Below, piece by piece: positions 53,721-63,458 of a DNA stretch of 64,000 nt (its first letter is position 1; each line of letters begins with the position of its first letter). A model generated the notes under the pieces. That model had not been told where the DNA came from, did not search any database, and saw only the letters and a list, made by a program, of their open reading frames with translations. The stretch spans positions 4,650,001 through 4,714,000 of the forward strand of contig NZ_CP015992.1 in NCBI RefSeq assembly GCF_001708505.1, written 5' to 3'. Made by a program: the position numbers and the translations under genes. Source of the DNA: Pseudomonas sp. TCU-HL1 (GTDB taxonomy: Bacteria > Pseudomonadota > Gammaproteobacteria > Pseudomonadales > Pseudomonadaceae).

Positions 53721-53939
53721 TCCATGTCTCCTGGTTGTCATGAGTAAGTCAGTGGGGTCGGGAATCACAGCCTGGCCAGCCAATGTGGCGGCGCCGTGAC
53801 ACCCTCTCCCAAAAGGACGGGCAATCATACACTCGGCCGGAGGACCCGCCCACCGCTTTCGACTAGCGGGTCAACACACGCCGCCCTCCCGTCGAAGCCC
53901 CCTGGAAGGCCTCTGTTCCGGGCCTTTCAGACATATCTT

Positions 53940-53954
53940 TGACAATCATTCTCA
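53940..53954 (+). promoter_or_regulatory. Fur box upstream of bfd
   Basis: TGACAATCATTCTCA matches the 7-1-7 Fur consensus TGATAATNATTATCA at 12 of 14 fixed positions. It is 51 bases before the bfd start, where a promoter would lie. Iron-repressed bfd is established in Pseudomonas. Confidence 0.8.
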
Positions 53955-54005
53955 TTACTATTAGTATCCCTTTCATCCAACCACCCCCCCGAGTCTTGAG
54001 TCGCC

Positions 54006-54224
54006 ATGTACGTCTGTCTCTGTCTAGGTGTCACTGACGGTCAAATTCGCGAAGCCATCTACGAAGGCTGCTGCAGCTACCGCGAAGTACGCAACACCCT
54101 GGAAGTGGGTACCCAATGTGGCAAGTGCGCTTGCCTAGCCAAGCAGGTCGTCAAGGAAACCCTGGCGGAGGTGCAGAGCAGCCAGGCCGCTCTCGCCTAC
54201 CCCGCGGCATACGCCATCGCCTGA
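54006..54224 (+). CDS. bfd: Bacterioferritin-associated ferredoxin
   Basis: This 72-residue [2Fe-2S] ferredoxin reduces bacterioferritin to release stored iron. The cluster ligands are Cys4, Cys6, Cys38 and Cys41 (MYVCLCLGVTD and TQCGKCACLAK), the BFD-like fold. A Fur box upstream indicates induction under iron starvation. An intrinsic terminator follows, so it is separate from bfrB 200 bp downstream. Confidence 0.96.
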   Translation: MYVCLCLGVTDGQIREAIYEGCCSYREVRNTLEVGTQCGKCACLAKQVVKETLAEVQSSQAALAYPAAYAIA

Positions 54225-54242
54225 CCGCTCGGCGGAAACTGG

Positions 54243-54272
54243 AAAACCGGACCTCAGTGTCCGGTTTTTTTG
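54243..54272 (+). terminator. Intrinsic terminator after bfd
   Basis: AAAACCGGAC pairs with GTCCGGTTTT around CTCAGT, followed by TTT. It is 18 bases after the bfd stop. Confidence 0.92.
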
Positions 54273-54361
54273 TGTCTATTTTTCAATTATTTAGACTTCA
54301 AATGTAGAAGTTAAACATTCTTATTTATATTCAAATTCATTTGCAATTCAAAGACTTAGAT

Positions 54362-54390
54362 TTGACACACCAAGTTGCGAGGATCAGAAT
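54362..54390 (+). promoter_or_regulatory. Candidate bfrB promoter
   Basis: TTGACA (54362-54367), a perfect -35, and CAGAAT (54385-54390) are separated by 17 bp, 36 bases before the bfrB start. The 54280-54360 stretch upstream is strongly AT-rich compared with the rest of the window, with no other recognised site. Confidence 0.55.
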
Positions 54391-54426
54391 TCCTTAGTCA
54401 TCCACTCTTCCTACGGCAGGACTCAC

Positions 54427-54897
54427 ATGAAAGGCGACAAGAAAGTCATACAGCATCTCAACAAGATACTTGGTAACGAGCTTGTTGCGATCAACCAGTA
54501 CTTCCTGCACGCCCGTATGTATGAAGACTGGGGACTGAAAAAACTGGGCGAACACGAGTACCACGAGTCCATCGACGAGATGAAGCACGCGGACAAGTTG
54601 ATCAAGCGCATCCTCTTCCTCGAAGGCCTCCCCAACCTGCAAGACCTTGGCAAGCTGATGATCGGCGAGAACACCAAGGAGATGCTAGCCAGCGATCTCA
54701 AGCTGGAACTGCACGCTGTTCCAGACCTTAAGACCGCCATCGCCTATTGCGAAAGCGTGGGTGACTATGGCAGCCGCGAACTGCTGGAAGAAATTCTCGA
54801 GTCCGAGGAAGAACACATTGACTGGCTGGAAACCCAGTTGGGCCTGATCGAAAAAGTCGGTCTGGAAAACTACCTGCAATCGCAGATGGACGAATAA
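54427..54897 (+). CDS. bfrB: Bacterioferritin (haem-containing iron store)
   Basis: This 156-residue subunit belongs to the 24-mer iron-storage protein. The ferroxidase ligands Glu18, Glu51, His54, Glu94, Glu127 and His130 are all present at the canonical positions, and Met52 is the inter-subunit haem ligand. The partner ferredoxin gene bfd is just upstream. A strong terminator follows. It matches BfrB rather than a haem-free ferritin because of Met52. Confidence 0.96.
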   Translation: MKGDKKVIQHLNKILGNELVAINQYFLHARMYEDWGLKKLGEHEYHESIDEMKHADKLIKRILFLEGLPNLQDLGKLMIGENTKEMLASDLKLELHAVPDLKTAIAYCESVGDYGSRELLEEILESEEEHIDWLETQLGLIEKVGLENYLQSQMDE

Positions 54898-54910
54898 TCC
54901 AACCCAAATC

Positions 54911-54939
54911 AAAAAGCCCCGAAAATCCGGGGCTTTTTC
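54911..54939 (+). terminator. Intrinsic terminator after bfrB
   Basis: AAAAAGCCCCG pairs with CGGGGCTTTTT around AAAATC, with A-rich and T-rich sides, so it could act on both strands. Confidence 0.92.
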
Positions 54940-55031
54940 ATTTAATAGCGGGACGAAGTTAAAACCTGAAAAACAAGATCGAGCTCAATCAACAAATAGA
55001 ACGGCGATATATAGCAAAAACTTCCAGCCAT

Positions 55032-55060
55032 AAAAAAGCCCCGTACTCGGCGGGGCTCTT
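55032..55060 (-). terminator. Intrinsic terminator of grxD
   Basis: On the minus strand AAGAGCCCCG-CCGAGTA-CGGGGCTTTTTT ends in a T-run. It lies just past the grxD stop. Confidence 0.9.
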
Positions 55061-55075
55061 TCATTCAAGGACGGA

Positions 55076-55402
55076 TCAGGCGCTGGCCTTGCTCACGGCT
55101 TCCTTGACCAGAGTCTGCAGCTCACCCTTCTCGAACATCTCGGTCATGATGTCGCTACCACCAACCAGTTCGCCGCCCACCCAGAGCTGCGGGAAAGTCG
55201 GCCAGTTGGCGTACTTCGGCAGGTTGGCGCGGATTTCCGGGTTCTGCAGGATGTCGACGTAGGCGAACTTCTCGCCGCAGGCCATCAGAACCTGCGCGGC
55301 GCGGGACGAGAAGCCGCACTGCGGAGCATTCGGCGAGCCTTTCATGTACAGCAGGACAGTGTTGTTGGCGATCTGCTCTTTGATGGTTTCGATGATATCC
55401 AT
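55076..55402 (-). CDS. grxD: Monothiol glutaredoxin
   Basis: This 108-residue monothiol glutaredoxin has the CGFS active site at 29-32 and the glutathione-binding WPTFPQLWVGGELVGGSDI. Members carry or transfer [2Fe-2S] clusters. The start at 55402 (MDIIETIKEQI) has GAGG upstream; 55453 would add 17 non-conserved residues. It is the neighbour of bfrB in the same order as in P. aeruginosa. Confidence 0.95.
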   Translation of the reverse strand: MDIIETIKEQIANNTVLLYMKGSPNAPQCGFSSRAAQVLMACGEKFAYVDILQNPEIRANLPKYANWPTFPQLWVGGELVGGSDIMTEMFEKGELQTLVKEAVSKASA

Positions 55403-55495
55403 TAGGCACCTCAGCTGAACGTTCCGACTGGCAAGTCGGCTGGATGGCGGCATTGTAACGGAAAGCCGAGCAGTGCGCTCGGGCTTCCCTTGCCT

Positions 55496-57604
55496 TCAGG
55501 CGGCCACAACTTCCACGGGAACGCCATTCAGCGCCGCGTTGCCTGACACCGCGTCCAGCTGGCGCTCGTCGGTCAGGTCGTTTGCGCTGGCGCCGGGCTG
55601 CTCGCTGGCAATGCCCATGCGCACCCCCGGCCGCGCATGCCCCCAGCCATGGGGCAGGCTGACCACGCCCGGCATCATGTCCTCGCTGGCGCCCACTTCC
55701 ACTTCGATCACACCTACCCGTGAGCGCACCCTCACCCGCTGGCCATCCACCAGCCCGCGTGCCTCCAGGTCGCGCGGATGCATCAGCAATTGATGACGTG
55801 GTTTGCCCTTCACCAGTCGATGGTAGTTGTGCATCCAGGAATTGTTGCTGCGCACATGCCGGCGCCCGATGAGCACCAATTCGCCTTCGCCCGAAACAGG
55901 CTGAGCGACGAAGCGCTCCAGATCAGCGAGCAGGATGGCGGGAGCTGCTTCGACCTTGCCGCTAACCGTCTTGAGACGACCGACGAGATTGGGCTTGAGT
56001 GCCCCCAGGTCCACGCCGTGGGGATGCTCGCGCAGGCGCGCCACCGAGAGCTTGCGCTCGGAACGATCACCGTAAGGGCCGGCGCGCAGCCCCAGGTCGA
56101 TCATCTGCTCCGGCGCCAGCGTAGGTTTCAGTTCGATGCCGGTGCGCGCGGCAAAGGCCTTGGCCAGGCCGACGAATATCTCCCAGTCATGCAGCGCGCC
56201 CACCGGCTTGGCTAGCACCGCGTCATTGAAGCGGGTGACGTTGCGCACGGCGAACAGGTTGAAGGTGGTGTCGTAGTGCTCATGCTCCAGGGGCGCGGTG
56301 GGCGGCAGGATCAGGTCGGCGTAGCGGGTGGTCTCATTGATGTAGAGATCGACGCTGACCATGAACTCCAAACCATCCAGTGCCTGTTCCAGCTGACGAC
56401 CGTTGGGCGTGGACAGCACCGGGTTTCCAGCCACGGTCACCAGGGCCCTCACCTGTCCCTCGCCAGGTGTGAGCATCTCTTCGGCCAGCGCTGCCACTGG
56501 CAGTTCGCCGCCGTACTCGGGCAGTCCTGATACACGGCTCTGCCAACGGTTGAAATGGCCGCCGGAGGTCGCGGCAACCAGATCCACCGCCGGCTCGGTG
56601 CACAGTACGCCCCCTACCCGATCGACGTTGCCGGTGACCAGGTTGATCAACTGGATCAGCCACTGACAGAGGCTGCCGAAGGCTTGCGTCGACACGCCCA
56701 TGCGGCCGTAGCAGACCGCACTTTCGGCGGAGGCGAAGTCCCGCGCCAACTGACGAATCTGCTCCGCCGGAATGCCGCAACGCTGGCTCATGGCCTCGGG
56801 CGTGAAACGAACGATCGCCTCACGCACCTGCTCCAGCCCTTCCATCGGCAGGTGGGTGGCTCGCCCCAGCCCCTCGTCGAACAGGGTATTGAGCAACCCG
56901 AACAGCAGCGCTGCGTCTTGCCCCGGGCGCACGAACAGGTGCTGATCGGCCATGGCTGCGGTTTCGCTTCGGCGGGGGTCGACCACCACCAACTTGCCGC
57001 CCCTAGCCTGCAAAGCCTTGAGGCGTTTCTCCACGTCCGGCACCGTCATGATGCTGCCGTTGGAGGCCAGCGGGTTGCCACCCAGAATCAGCATGAACTG
57101 GGTGTGATCGATGTCCGGGATGGGAATCAGCAATCCATGGCCGTACATCTGCTGGCTGATCAGGTGGTGGGGCAGTTGATCCACCGAAGTCGCGGAGAAG
57201 CGCCCACGGGTTCTCAGCAAGCCCAGAAAGTAGTTGCTGTGGGTCATCAGCCCGTAGTTGTGGACACTCGGATTGCCCTGATAGACCGCCACCGCGTTAT
57301 TGCCATGGCGCGCCTGGATGTCGGCCAGCCGCTCGGCAACCAGCGCGAAGGCCTCATCCCATTCAATGGGCAGCCATTCGTTGCCCGCGCGGCGCATGGG
57401 CTGGCGGATGCGGTCAGGATCGTTCTGGATGTCTTGCAGGGCCACGGCCTTGGGGCAGATATGGCCGCGACTGAAGCGGTCCTGGGCGTCGCCCTTGATG
57501 GAGAGGATACGGCGGGTGCCGTCTGGCTGATCCTCGGTCTCGATGGTCAGGCCACAGATGGCTTCGCAGAGATGGCACGCACGGTGGTGGAGGGTCTTGG
57601 TCAT
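55496..57604 (-). CDS. Molybdopterin oxidoreductase of unknown substrate
   Basis: This 702-residue member of the DMSO reductase/formate dehydrogenase superfamily has an N-terminal [4Fe-4S] motif CHLCEAICGL with a fourth Cys in GHICPKA, a long bis-molybdopterin domain (MYGHGLLIPIPDIDHTQFMLILGGNPLASNG; DPRRSETAAMADQHLFVRPGQDAALL) and a C-terminal dinucleotide-binding domain (RSNNSWMHNYHRL; LPHGWGHARPG). No signal peptide is apparent, so it is probably cytoplasmic. The start at 57604 has GAGG upstream. It belongs to a group often annotated only as 'molybdopterin oxidoreductase family'. No partner subunit gene is adjacent. Confidence 0.88.
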   Translation of the reverse strand: MTKTLHHRACHLCEAICGLTIETEDQPDGTRRILSIKGDAQDRFSRGHICPKAVALQDIQNDPDRIRQPMRRAGNEWLPIEWDEAFALVAERLADIQARHGNNAVAVYQGNPSVHNYGLMTHSNYFLGLLRTRGRFSATSVDQLPHHLISQQMYGHGLLIPIPDIDHTQFMLILGGNPLASNGSIMTVPDVEKRLKALQARGGKLVVVDPRRSETAAMADQHLFVRPGQDAALLFGLLNTLFDEGLGRATHLPMEGLEQVREAIVRFTPEAMSQRCGIPAEQIRQLARDFASAESAVCYGRMGVSTQAFGSLCQWLIQLINLVTGNVDRVGGVLCTEPAVDLVAATSGGHFNRWQSRVSGLPEYGGELPVAALAEEMLTPGEGQVRALVTVAGNPVLSTPNGRQLEQALDGLEFMVSVDLYINETTRYADLILPPTAPLEHEHYDTTFNLFAVRNVTRFNDAVLAKPVGALHDWEIFVGLAKAFAARTGIELKPTLAPEQMIDLGLRAGPYGDRSERKLSVARLREHPHGVDLGALKPNLVGRLKTVSGKVEAAPAILLADLERFVAQPVSGEGELVLIGRRHVRSNNSWMHNYHRLVKGKPRHQLLMHPRDLEARGLVDGQRVRVRSRVGVIEVEVGASEDMMPGVVSLPHGWGHARPGVRMGIASEQPGASANDLTDERQLDAVSGNAALNGVPVEVVAA

Positions 57605-57700
57605 GGCCTGGCCTCTATTCTTGCTCGAGACGACCGGTCGGGTCGCAAGCACAAGACTATGGGGCCAGAATCGCCGCTCGGCCAGCAGCGTCATTGCCGT

Positions 57701-57729
57701 GAATCGGCAGGCATCAGGCCTGCCGATTC
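57701..57729 (-). terminator. Strong hairpin downstream of the lipoprotein gene
   Basis: GAATCGGCAGGC (57701-57712) and GCCTGCCGATTC (57718-57729) are perfect 12-bp arms around a five-base loop, between the lipoprotein stop (57741) and the oxidoreductase start. There is no T-tract. It is either a terminator or an mRNA 3'-end structure. Confidence 0.65.
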
Positions 57730-57740
57730 ACTGCCATGGC

Positions 57741-58178
57741 TTAACGGATCGACTTGATGGTGCCCTTGTTGCCAGTCACCTTGGCGGTCACCTTCTTGAA
57801 CACGAAATAGTCCTGCACGCTGAGTTCATAACGCGGTGCGACGATCAGGTCGGCGCCCGACTCCTTGACAGCCTTGTAGGCAGCTGCGGATTTCACTGCG
57901 GAGATGGGGTCCGGACCGAAGGGCAGGCCGCCGCCCGCATCGCCGCCGTAGGCCACGCCGTCAGCGAACTGGGAGTCCCCGCCGAATTGCAGGAAGTGGA
58001 ACAGGATGTTCACCTCGGACTGTCCAGTGATCTGCTCACCCACAGCTACGTCAGCCTTGAGGTCGGTCTTCACGCTGCCGTTCAGCGGCGAAGTCGGCTG
58101 GCTGACGTTGTAGCTGCTGCAGCCGGTCAGGGTAGCAATGGCGGCGGCCAGGGCAGCGGGAACAAGGAACTTCTTCAT
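57741..58178 (-). CDS. Small lipoprotein of unknown function
   Basis: This 145-residue lipoprotein has the signal MKKFLVPAALAAAIATLTGC with lipobox LTGC and Cys20. The mature part contains VKTDLKADVAVGEQITGQSEVNILFHFLQFGGDSQFADGV and a Gly-rich stretch (GGDAGGGLPFGPDPISAVKSAAAYKAV). The pattern suggests an outer-membrane family related to TRL-like lipoproteins, but no firm family is claimed. The start at 58178 has GGAG upstream. It is a single gene with its own hairpin downstream. Confidence 0.75.
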   Translation of the reverse strand: MKKFLVPAALAAAIATLTGCSSYNVSQPTSPLNGSVKTDLKADVAVGEQITGQSEVNILFHFLQFGGDSQFADGVAYGGDAGGGLPFGPDPISAVKSAAAYKAVKESGADLIVAPRYELSVQDYFVFKKVTAKVTGNKGTIKSIR

Positions 58179-58374
58179 TGGAATCTCCACGAATCATTGA
58201 ATGTCTGCGCGGCTCCGCTGGTATTCCGAATGCGGATGCCGGCCCCGGGAATCACCCGATTCCGGGGACGCGACAACCTACCAACCAACGCTGCAAAGCA
58301 TCAGTTCATGCTTTCCGAAAAGACACTCAGATACTTTCCCGCCGCGATGTTCCTGCAGGTCCGAATGCCGCGCC

Positions 58375-59898
58375 TCAGTGCGTTGGCTCAGCCAGGCAGA
58401 CACGGTTCCGACCGCTGTTCTTGGCGCGATAGAGTGCGGCGTCGGCCTGTTCCAGCAGGCGCTCGGGACGGTCGTCCAGCCCCGGCATCTGGCTATGCAC
58501 CCCCACGCTCACTGTCACCAAACCAAAAGGATTACCGGAATGAACCAGGCCCTGCTCGTAGACGGCCTGGCGAATCCGCTCCGCCACCAGCCGCGCGCCG
58601 GTGAGGTCGGTATGCGGCAACAGTACGGCGAACTCCTCGCCGCCATAGCGCGCCACGGTATCGCCGGCACGCACCTTGAAACGTTGCAGCACGTCGCTCA
58701 CCGCCCGCAGACAAACATCCCCGGCCTGGTGGCCATAGCGATCGTTGTAGGCCTTGAAGAAGTCGACATCGATCATCACCAGCGCCAGGGGAGTACCTAC
58801 CGTGGCTGCACGATGGAATTCGACTTGCAGGGCCTGGTCGAACTGCCGGCGATTGGAAATCCCGGTCAGACTGTCGCGGTTGGCCAGGTGGAGCAGCTCA
58901 CGGTTCTCCCGCGCGATACTCTGGGCGGCGACCATGCGCTTGCGTATCCGCGCCACCAACCCGCCACCGACCAGGATCAGGGCCAGCACCAGCACGGCTA
59001 CCAGACACCCTACCATCGCGGCCTTGCGTCCCCATTCAGCCAGTACTTCGTGCCGGGACATGGAAACCGCCGCCACCAGCGGGAAGTGATCCAGGGCCCG
59101 GTAGGCATAGACCCTGTCCACCCCGTCGAGCACCGAAATGCTCGCCCCCACGCCCACGGGCGAGCGCTTGAGGTCGGACTGGAACATGTAGCTTCCGGCC
59201 AGGCTGTCGCCGGTTCCACCGGTCAGCTCAGGCCGTCGGTAGATGATGGTGCCGTCGTTCATGGTGATCACGATCGAGCCTTCGTCACCGATGTCGAAGT
59301 GCTTGTAGAACTCGCGGAAGTGATCGATGCGGATGCTGGCCAGCACTACACCGGCGAAACGGCCATCCTTGTCATTGAAGCGGCGCGATACCGGCAGTAT
59401 CCATTCGCCGGTGGAGCGGCTGCGGATCGGGTTGCTCACCTCGGTGTCACGGCTCACCGAATAGCGGTGATGCTGGAAGTAGTCACGATCGGCATTGCTG
59501 ACATCCAGTGCCGGGGGCGGGCTGGTGTAATGGATCCAGCGACCTTCGGCGTCGTAGACGAAGACCCCGCCCAATTGCGCAGCACGTTGCTTGTAGGTCA
59601 CCAGCAGCTGATTGATGGCATCAGGGCTGTTCTCGCCCCGCTCCAGCAGGTTCACCAGGCCACTGAGAACGATATCGGCTTCCTTGATGGACTCTTGGGC
59701 ATGCTGGGCAATGGAATAGGCAAGGTTGGCGTTGGCCTTGTCCGCCTCCCTCAAGTAGAGCTGCTTGGAATCGAGCACCTGCGCCAGGTTCACCAGGATG
59801 GCGCCCAACCCCGCGACCAGCAGCAGGGCGTAAGCCAGCCAGAGGGAACGTCGCGTTCCCAGATAACCCTTAGCAGGTTCCGGACCGTTCCCGACCAT
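58375..59898 (-). CDS. Membrane diguanylate cyclase with periplasmic Cache sensor
   Basis: This 507-residue protein should make c-di-GMP. It has membrane span 1 near 22-40 (LAYALLLVAGLGAILVNLA), a periplasmic dCache-like sensor to about 280 (YVYDAEGRWIHYTS-type phrases; GVVLASIRIDHFREFY), span 2 near 295-320 (MVGCLVAVLVLALILVGGGLV) and a GGDEF domain from about 345. ARYGGEEF is intact, and RAGD five residues upstream is the I-site. GAGGAG precedes the start at 59898. Confidence 0.9.
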   Translation of the reverse strand: MVGNGPEPAKGYLGTRRSLWLAYALLLVAGLGAILVNLAQVLDSKQLYLREADKANANLAYSIAQHAQESIKEADIVLSGLVNLLERGENSPDAINQLLVTYKQRAAQLGGVFVYDAEGRWIHYTSPPPALDVSNADRDYFQHHRYSVSRDTEVSNPIRSRSTGEWILPVSRRFNDKDGRFAGVVLASIRIDHFREFYKHFDIGDEGSIVITMNDGTIIYRRPELTGGTGDSLAGSYMFQSDLKRSPVGVGASISVLDGVDRVYAYRALDHFPLVAAVSMSRHEVLAEWGRKAAMVGCLVAVLVLALILVGGGLVARIRKRMVAAQSIARENRELLHLANRDSLTGISNRRQFDQALQVEFHRAATVGTPLALVMIDVDFFKAYNDRYGHQAGDVCLRAVSDVLQRFKVRAGDTVARYGGEEFAVLLPHTDLTGARLVAERIRQAVYEQGLVHSGNPFGLVTVSVGVHSQMPGLDDRPERLLEQADAALYRAKNSGRNRVCLAEPTH

Positions 59899-60269
59899 CC
59901 GCACACTCCTCACTGCCCGTGACTGGGAACACCTTAGACAAGCACCTGTGCCGAAACAATCTGGAATGATGGGCAATTGCCACCACCCTGGAAGCCGTTG
60001 TAAAACGTCGGGCCCGGCGCGAACGGCAGATTAGAGCGGCCCGCCCGACTGCACGGGAGCGTTGCAACGCATGCCGATCCGTCAGGCGCATAGCCACGAA
60101 CGACGCGGCTTCCAGCGCATATTGGAAAAGCGCGACATTTCCTTATAAGATCGCGCCTTCCCCCTAAATCGTCGCCCCGTGCGGCTTCAACCGCCCGTCT
60201 CGCCAGCTTTGTTCCCGCAATACCCGGCCAGGACACGCGGCCAGTGGCAAAAGAAGAAAGGTAGTAACC
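59899..60269. other. 371-bp divergent intergenic region before argF
   Basis: No gene is seen. The argF-proximal third holds an ArgR-type operator and promoter (60122-60158). The rest, next to the diguanylate cyclase start, shows no repeat or operator that can be supported. Confidence 0.6.
60122..60158 (-). promoter_or_regulatory. ArgR operator overlapping the argF promoter
   Basis: On the minus strand TGTCGCGCTTTTCCAA (60122-60137) fits the Pseudomonas ArgR half-site TGTCGC-N8-AA exactly, and AGGCGCGATCTTATAA (60143-60158) is a weaker copy 21 bp away. The plus-strand promoter elements TTGGAA (60122-60127) and TATAAG (60144-60149), spacer 16, lie within it, so ArgR would repress argF. Confidence 0.72.
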
Positions 60270-61183
<914 letters not shown>

Positions 61184-61187
<4 letters not shown>

Positions 61188-62293
61188 ATCGCGAAACTCT
61201 GCTCAGCCTGCGCAACCTCAGCTGCGGTTACCACGACCAGCAGGTTGTGCGGGGCCTGAACCTCCATCTCAACGCCGGAGACATCGGCTGCCTGTTGGGC
61301 CCCTCGGGCTGCGGCAAGACCACGACCCTGCGTGCCATCGCCGGCTTCGAGCCGGTGCTGGAAGGCGAAATCCAGCTGGCCGACGATGTCATCTCCCGCG
61401 CCGGGTTCACCCTGGCTCCGGAGAAACGGCGAATCGGCATGGTCTTCCAGGACTACGCCCTGTTCCCACACCTGACCGTGGCCGACAACGTCGCCTTCGG
61501 CATCCGCAAGGCACCAGACTGCGAGCGCACGGTCAGCGAGTTGCTTGAACTGGTGAAGCTGGGCCACCTGGCCAAGCGCTATCCCCACGAGCTGTCCGGC
61601 GGCCAGCAGCAACGGGTCTCACTGGCCCGGGCCCTCGCTCCGGAACCGCGCCTGCTGCTGCTCGACGAACCCTTCTCCAACCTCGACGGCGAGCTGCGTC
61701 GCCGCCTCAGTCAGGAAGTTCGCGAGATACTCAAGGCGCGCGGAACCAGCGCCATCCTGGTCACCCACGACCAGGAAGAAGCCTTTGCTGTCAGCGACCA
61801 CGTCGGGGTATTCCGCAATGGCCTGCTGGAGCAGTGGGACACCCCCTACAACCTGTACCACGAGCCCCTGACGCCCTTCGTCGCCAGCTTCGTCGGCCAG
61901 GGTTATTTCATCCGCGGCCAGCTGATTTCCGCCGACGCGGTGAACACCGAACTGGGCACCATCCGTGGCAACCGTGCCTACACCTGGCCCCAGGGCTCGG
62001 CGGTGGACGTGCTGCTGCGTCCAGACGATATCGTCCACGCGCCGGACAGTGACCTGCGCGCCAAGGTGATCGGCAAGACCTTCCTCGGCGCCGCTACCCT
62101 CTATCGCCTGCAACTGGCCACCGGCAGCCAGCTGGAATCGATCTTCCCCAGCCATGCCGACCACCAGCCCGGACAAGAGGTCGGCATCCGCATTGCCGCC
62201 GACCACCTGGTGGTCTTCCCGGCACAAGGCAGCGTCGCCGCGCACTTCACGCCCCAGGAGTCCGGCGTACGCCGCATCAGCGGCGCGCTCTGA
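61184..62293 (+). CDS. ABC transporter ATPase of the iron/polyamine (FbpC/PotA-like) class
   Basis: This 369-residue ATPase has Walker A GPSGCGKTT near residue 40, Q-loop VFQDYALFPHLTV, signature LSGGQQQRV, Walker B LLLLDEPFSNLDGELR, and a C-terminal TOBE-like regulatory domain (from about 245). It overlaps argF, but no permease or binding-protein gene is nearby, so the substrate and partners are unknown. The P. aeruginosa argF neighbourhood has a similar orphan ATPase. A terminator follows. Confidence 0.87.
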
Positions 62294-62302
62294 AACGAAG
62301 GA

Positions 62303-62325
62303 GGCCGCGTGATGCGGCCCCTTTT
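62303..62325 (+). terminator. Intrinsic terminator after the ABC ATPase gene
   Basis: GGCCGC (62303-62308) and GCGGCC (62314-62319) close on GTGAT and are followed by CCTTTT. It lies ten bases after the stop. Confidence 0.75.
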
Positions 62326-62381
62326 CGCTCATCCTGTCGGACTTCGAGCCGGTGGGCTGAAGCCCACAGCGCTGCCTCCAG

Positions 62382-63164
62382 CTACACCCACAACCGCCCG
62401 CTGGCCACCAGCACCGAGTGCCCCGCGATACTCACCCGGTCGCCATCCAGACGGCACCAGAGGTCGCCACTGCGGGCGGAGCACTGCTCGGCTCGCAGTA
62501 CGCGCTTGCCGAGACGATTCGCCCAGTACGGGATCAGCGCACAGTGCGCTGCGCCGGTTACCGGGTCTTCGTCGATGCCGATCACCGGGGCGAAAAAGCG
62601 CGAGACGAAGTCATGCTTCATGCCCGGCGCGGTAACGATCACCCCCGACCAGGGCAGCTTCGCCAACGCCTTGAAATCCGGTTTGCACTCACGCACCGCC
62701 TGCTCCGACTCCAGCACCACCAGCAGGAAGTTGGCACCGAGCGCGTCCACCGGGGCGACGCCCAGGGCATGCTCCAGTTCCAGGGTCACTCCTACTTCCT
62801 GTGGCACCTGCACTGGGAAGTCCAGCGCCAGCCGCCCCTCCTCCTCACGGGTCACGCGCAGCTCACCCGACTTGCTGGTGAATTCCAGGCGATCACCCGG
62901 TTCCTGGTAGAGCTCGAACAGCACATGGGCGCTGGCCAGGGTGGCATGGCCGCAGAGTGGAACCTCCGCCTTGGGCGTGAACCAGCGAATGTGCCAGGCA
63001 CTGCCCTCCTTCACCAGGAAGGCGGTCTCCGACAGGTTGTGCTCGGCGGCAATGCGTTGCATGAGCTGGTCGTCGAGCCAGGCGTCGAGGCGATAGACAA
63101 TCGCCGGGTTGCCACCAAAGGCGCGTTGGGTAAAGGCATCGACCTGATGGAATTCCAGCTGCAT
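62382..63164 (-). CDS. PhzF-family isomerase-like protein
   Basis: This 260-residue protein has the diaminopimelate-epimerase-like fold of the PhzF family. It has the N-terminus VDAFTQRAFGGNPAIVY, the conserved Glu46 in NLSETAFL, PLCGHATLASAHVLF and the C-terminal GIDEDPVTGAAHCAL. The family often acts as isomerases, but the substrate here is unknown. The start at 63164 has AAGGAG; 63236 would add a non-conserved leader. It is a single gene convergent with the ABC ATPase. Confidence 0.88.
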   Translation of the reverse strand: MQLEFHQVDAFTQRAFGGNPAIVYRLDAWLDDQLMQRIAAEHNLSETAFLVKEGSAWHIRWFTPKAEVPLCGHATLASAHVLFELYQEPGDRLEFTSKSGELRVTREEEGRLALDFPVQVPQEVGVTLELEHALGVAPVDALGANFLLVVLESEQAVRECKPDFKALAKLPWSGVIVTAPGMKHDFVSRFFAPVIGIDEDPVTGAAHCALIPYWANRLGKRVLRAEQCSARSGDLWCRLDGDRVSIAGHSVLVASGRLWV

Positions 63165-63260
63165 GACAAACTCCTTGAAGTGGGAACGAGGCAATTCAGC
63201 CAGCCACCGGCGCCCCGCACCCCCGGAAGCGGCCAACGGTTATCAGGTATACAGCCCAGG

Positions 63261-63431
63261 TCAGTCTAGCGGAGGTAAGCCGTAGCGATGCGGCAGTTCG
63301 CTCATCCGGCCGGCCCCACGCAGGCGCTTGATTCCGTCTTCGAACATGGCCGAATGGCGGGCGCTGGTCGCTCGTGCTGACGCGAATGCCAGGCAGATCG
63401 GGATATCCGGCGAACGGCAGCCAGCCTTTAC
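63261..63431 (-). pseudogene. C-terminal remnant of a periplasmic solute-binding protein
   Basis: On the minus strand, between glpK and the PhzF gene, a frame without a start reads as DIPICLAFASARATSA and then MFEDGIKRLRGAGRMSELPH and RYGLPPLD before a TGA at 63261-63263. A FDxGIxxLRxSGR...RYG ending is typical of bacterial amino-acid-type (SBP_bac_3) binding proteins. No ATG or ribosome-binding site precedes it and the upstream part is missing, so it looks like a gene remnant. It occupies most of the 294-bp gap. Confidence 0.5.
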
Positions 63432-63458
63432 CAGCTTGCCCCTTCCCGAAGCGTTCCT

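Noticed and set aside
58239..58266. Imperfect hairpin (CCCCGGGAATC...GATTCCGGGG) between the lipoprotein and diguanylate cyclase genes
   Set aside because: The stem has a bulge, no T-tract on either strand and no repeat partner elsewhere in the window, so it cannot be assigned as a terminator or element.
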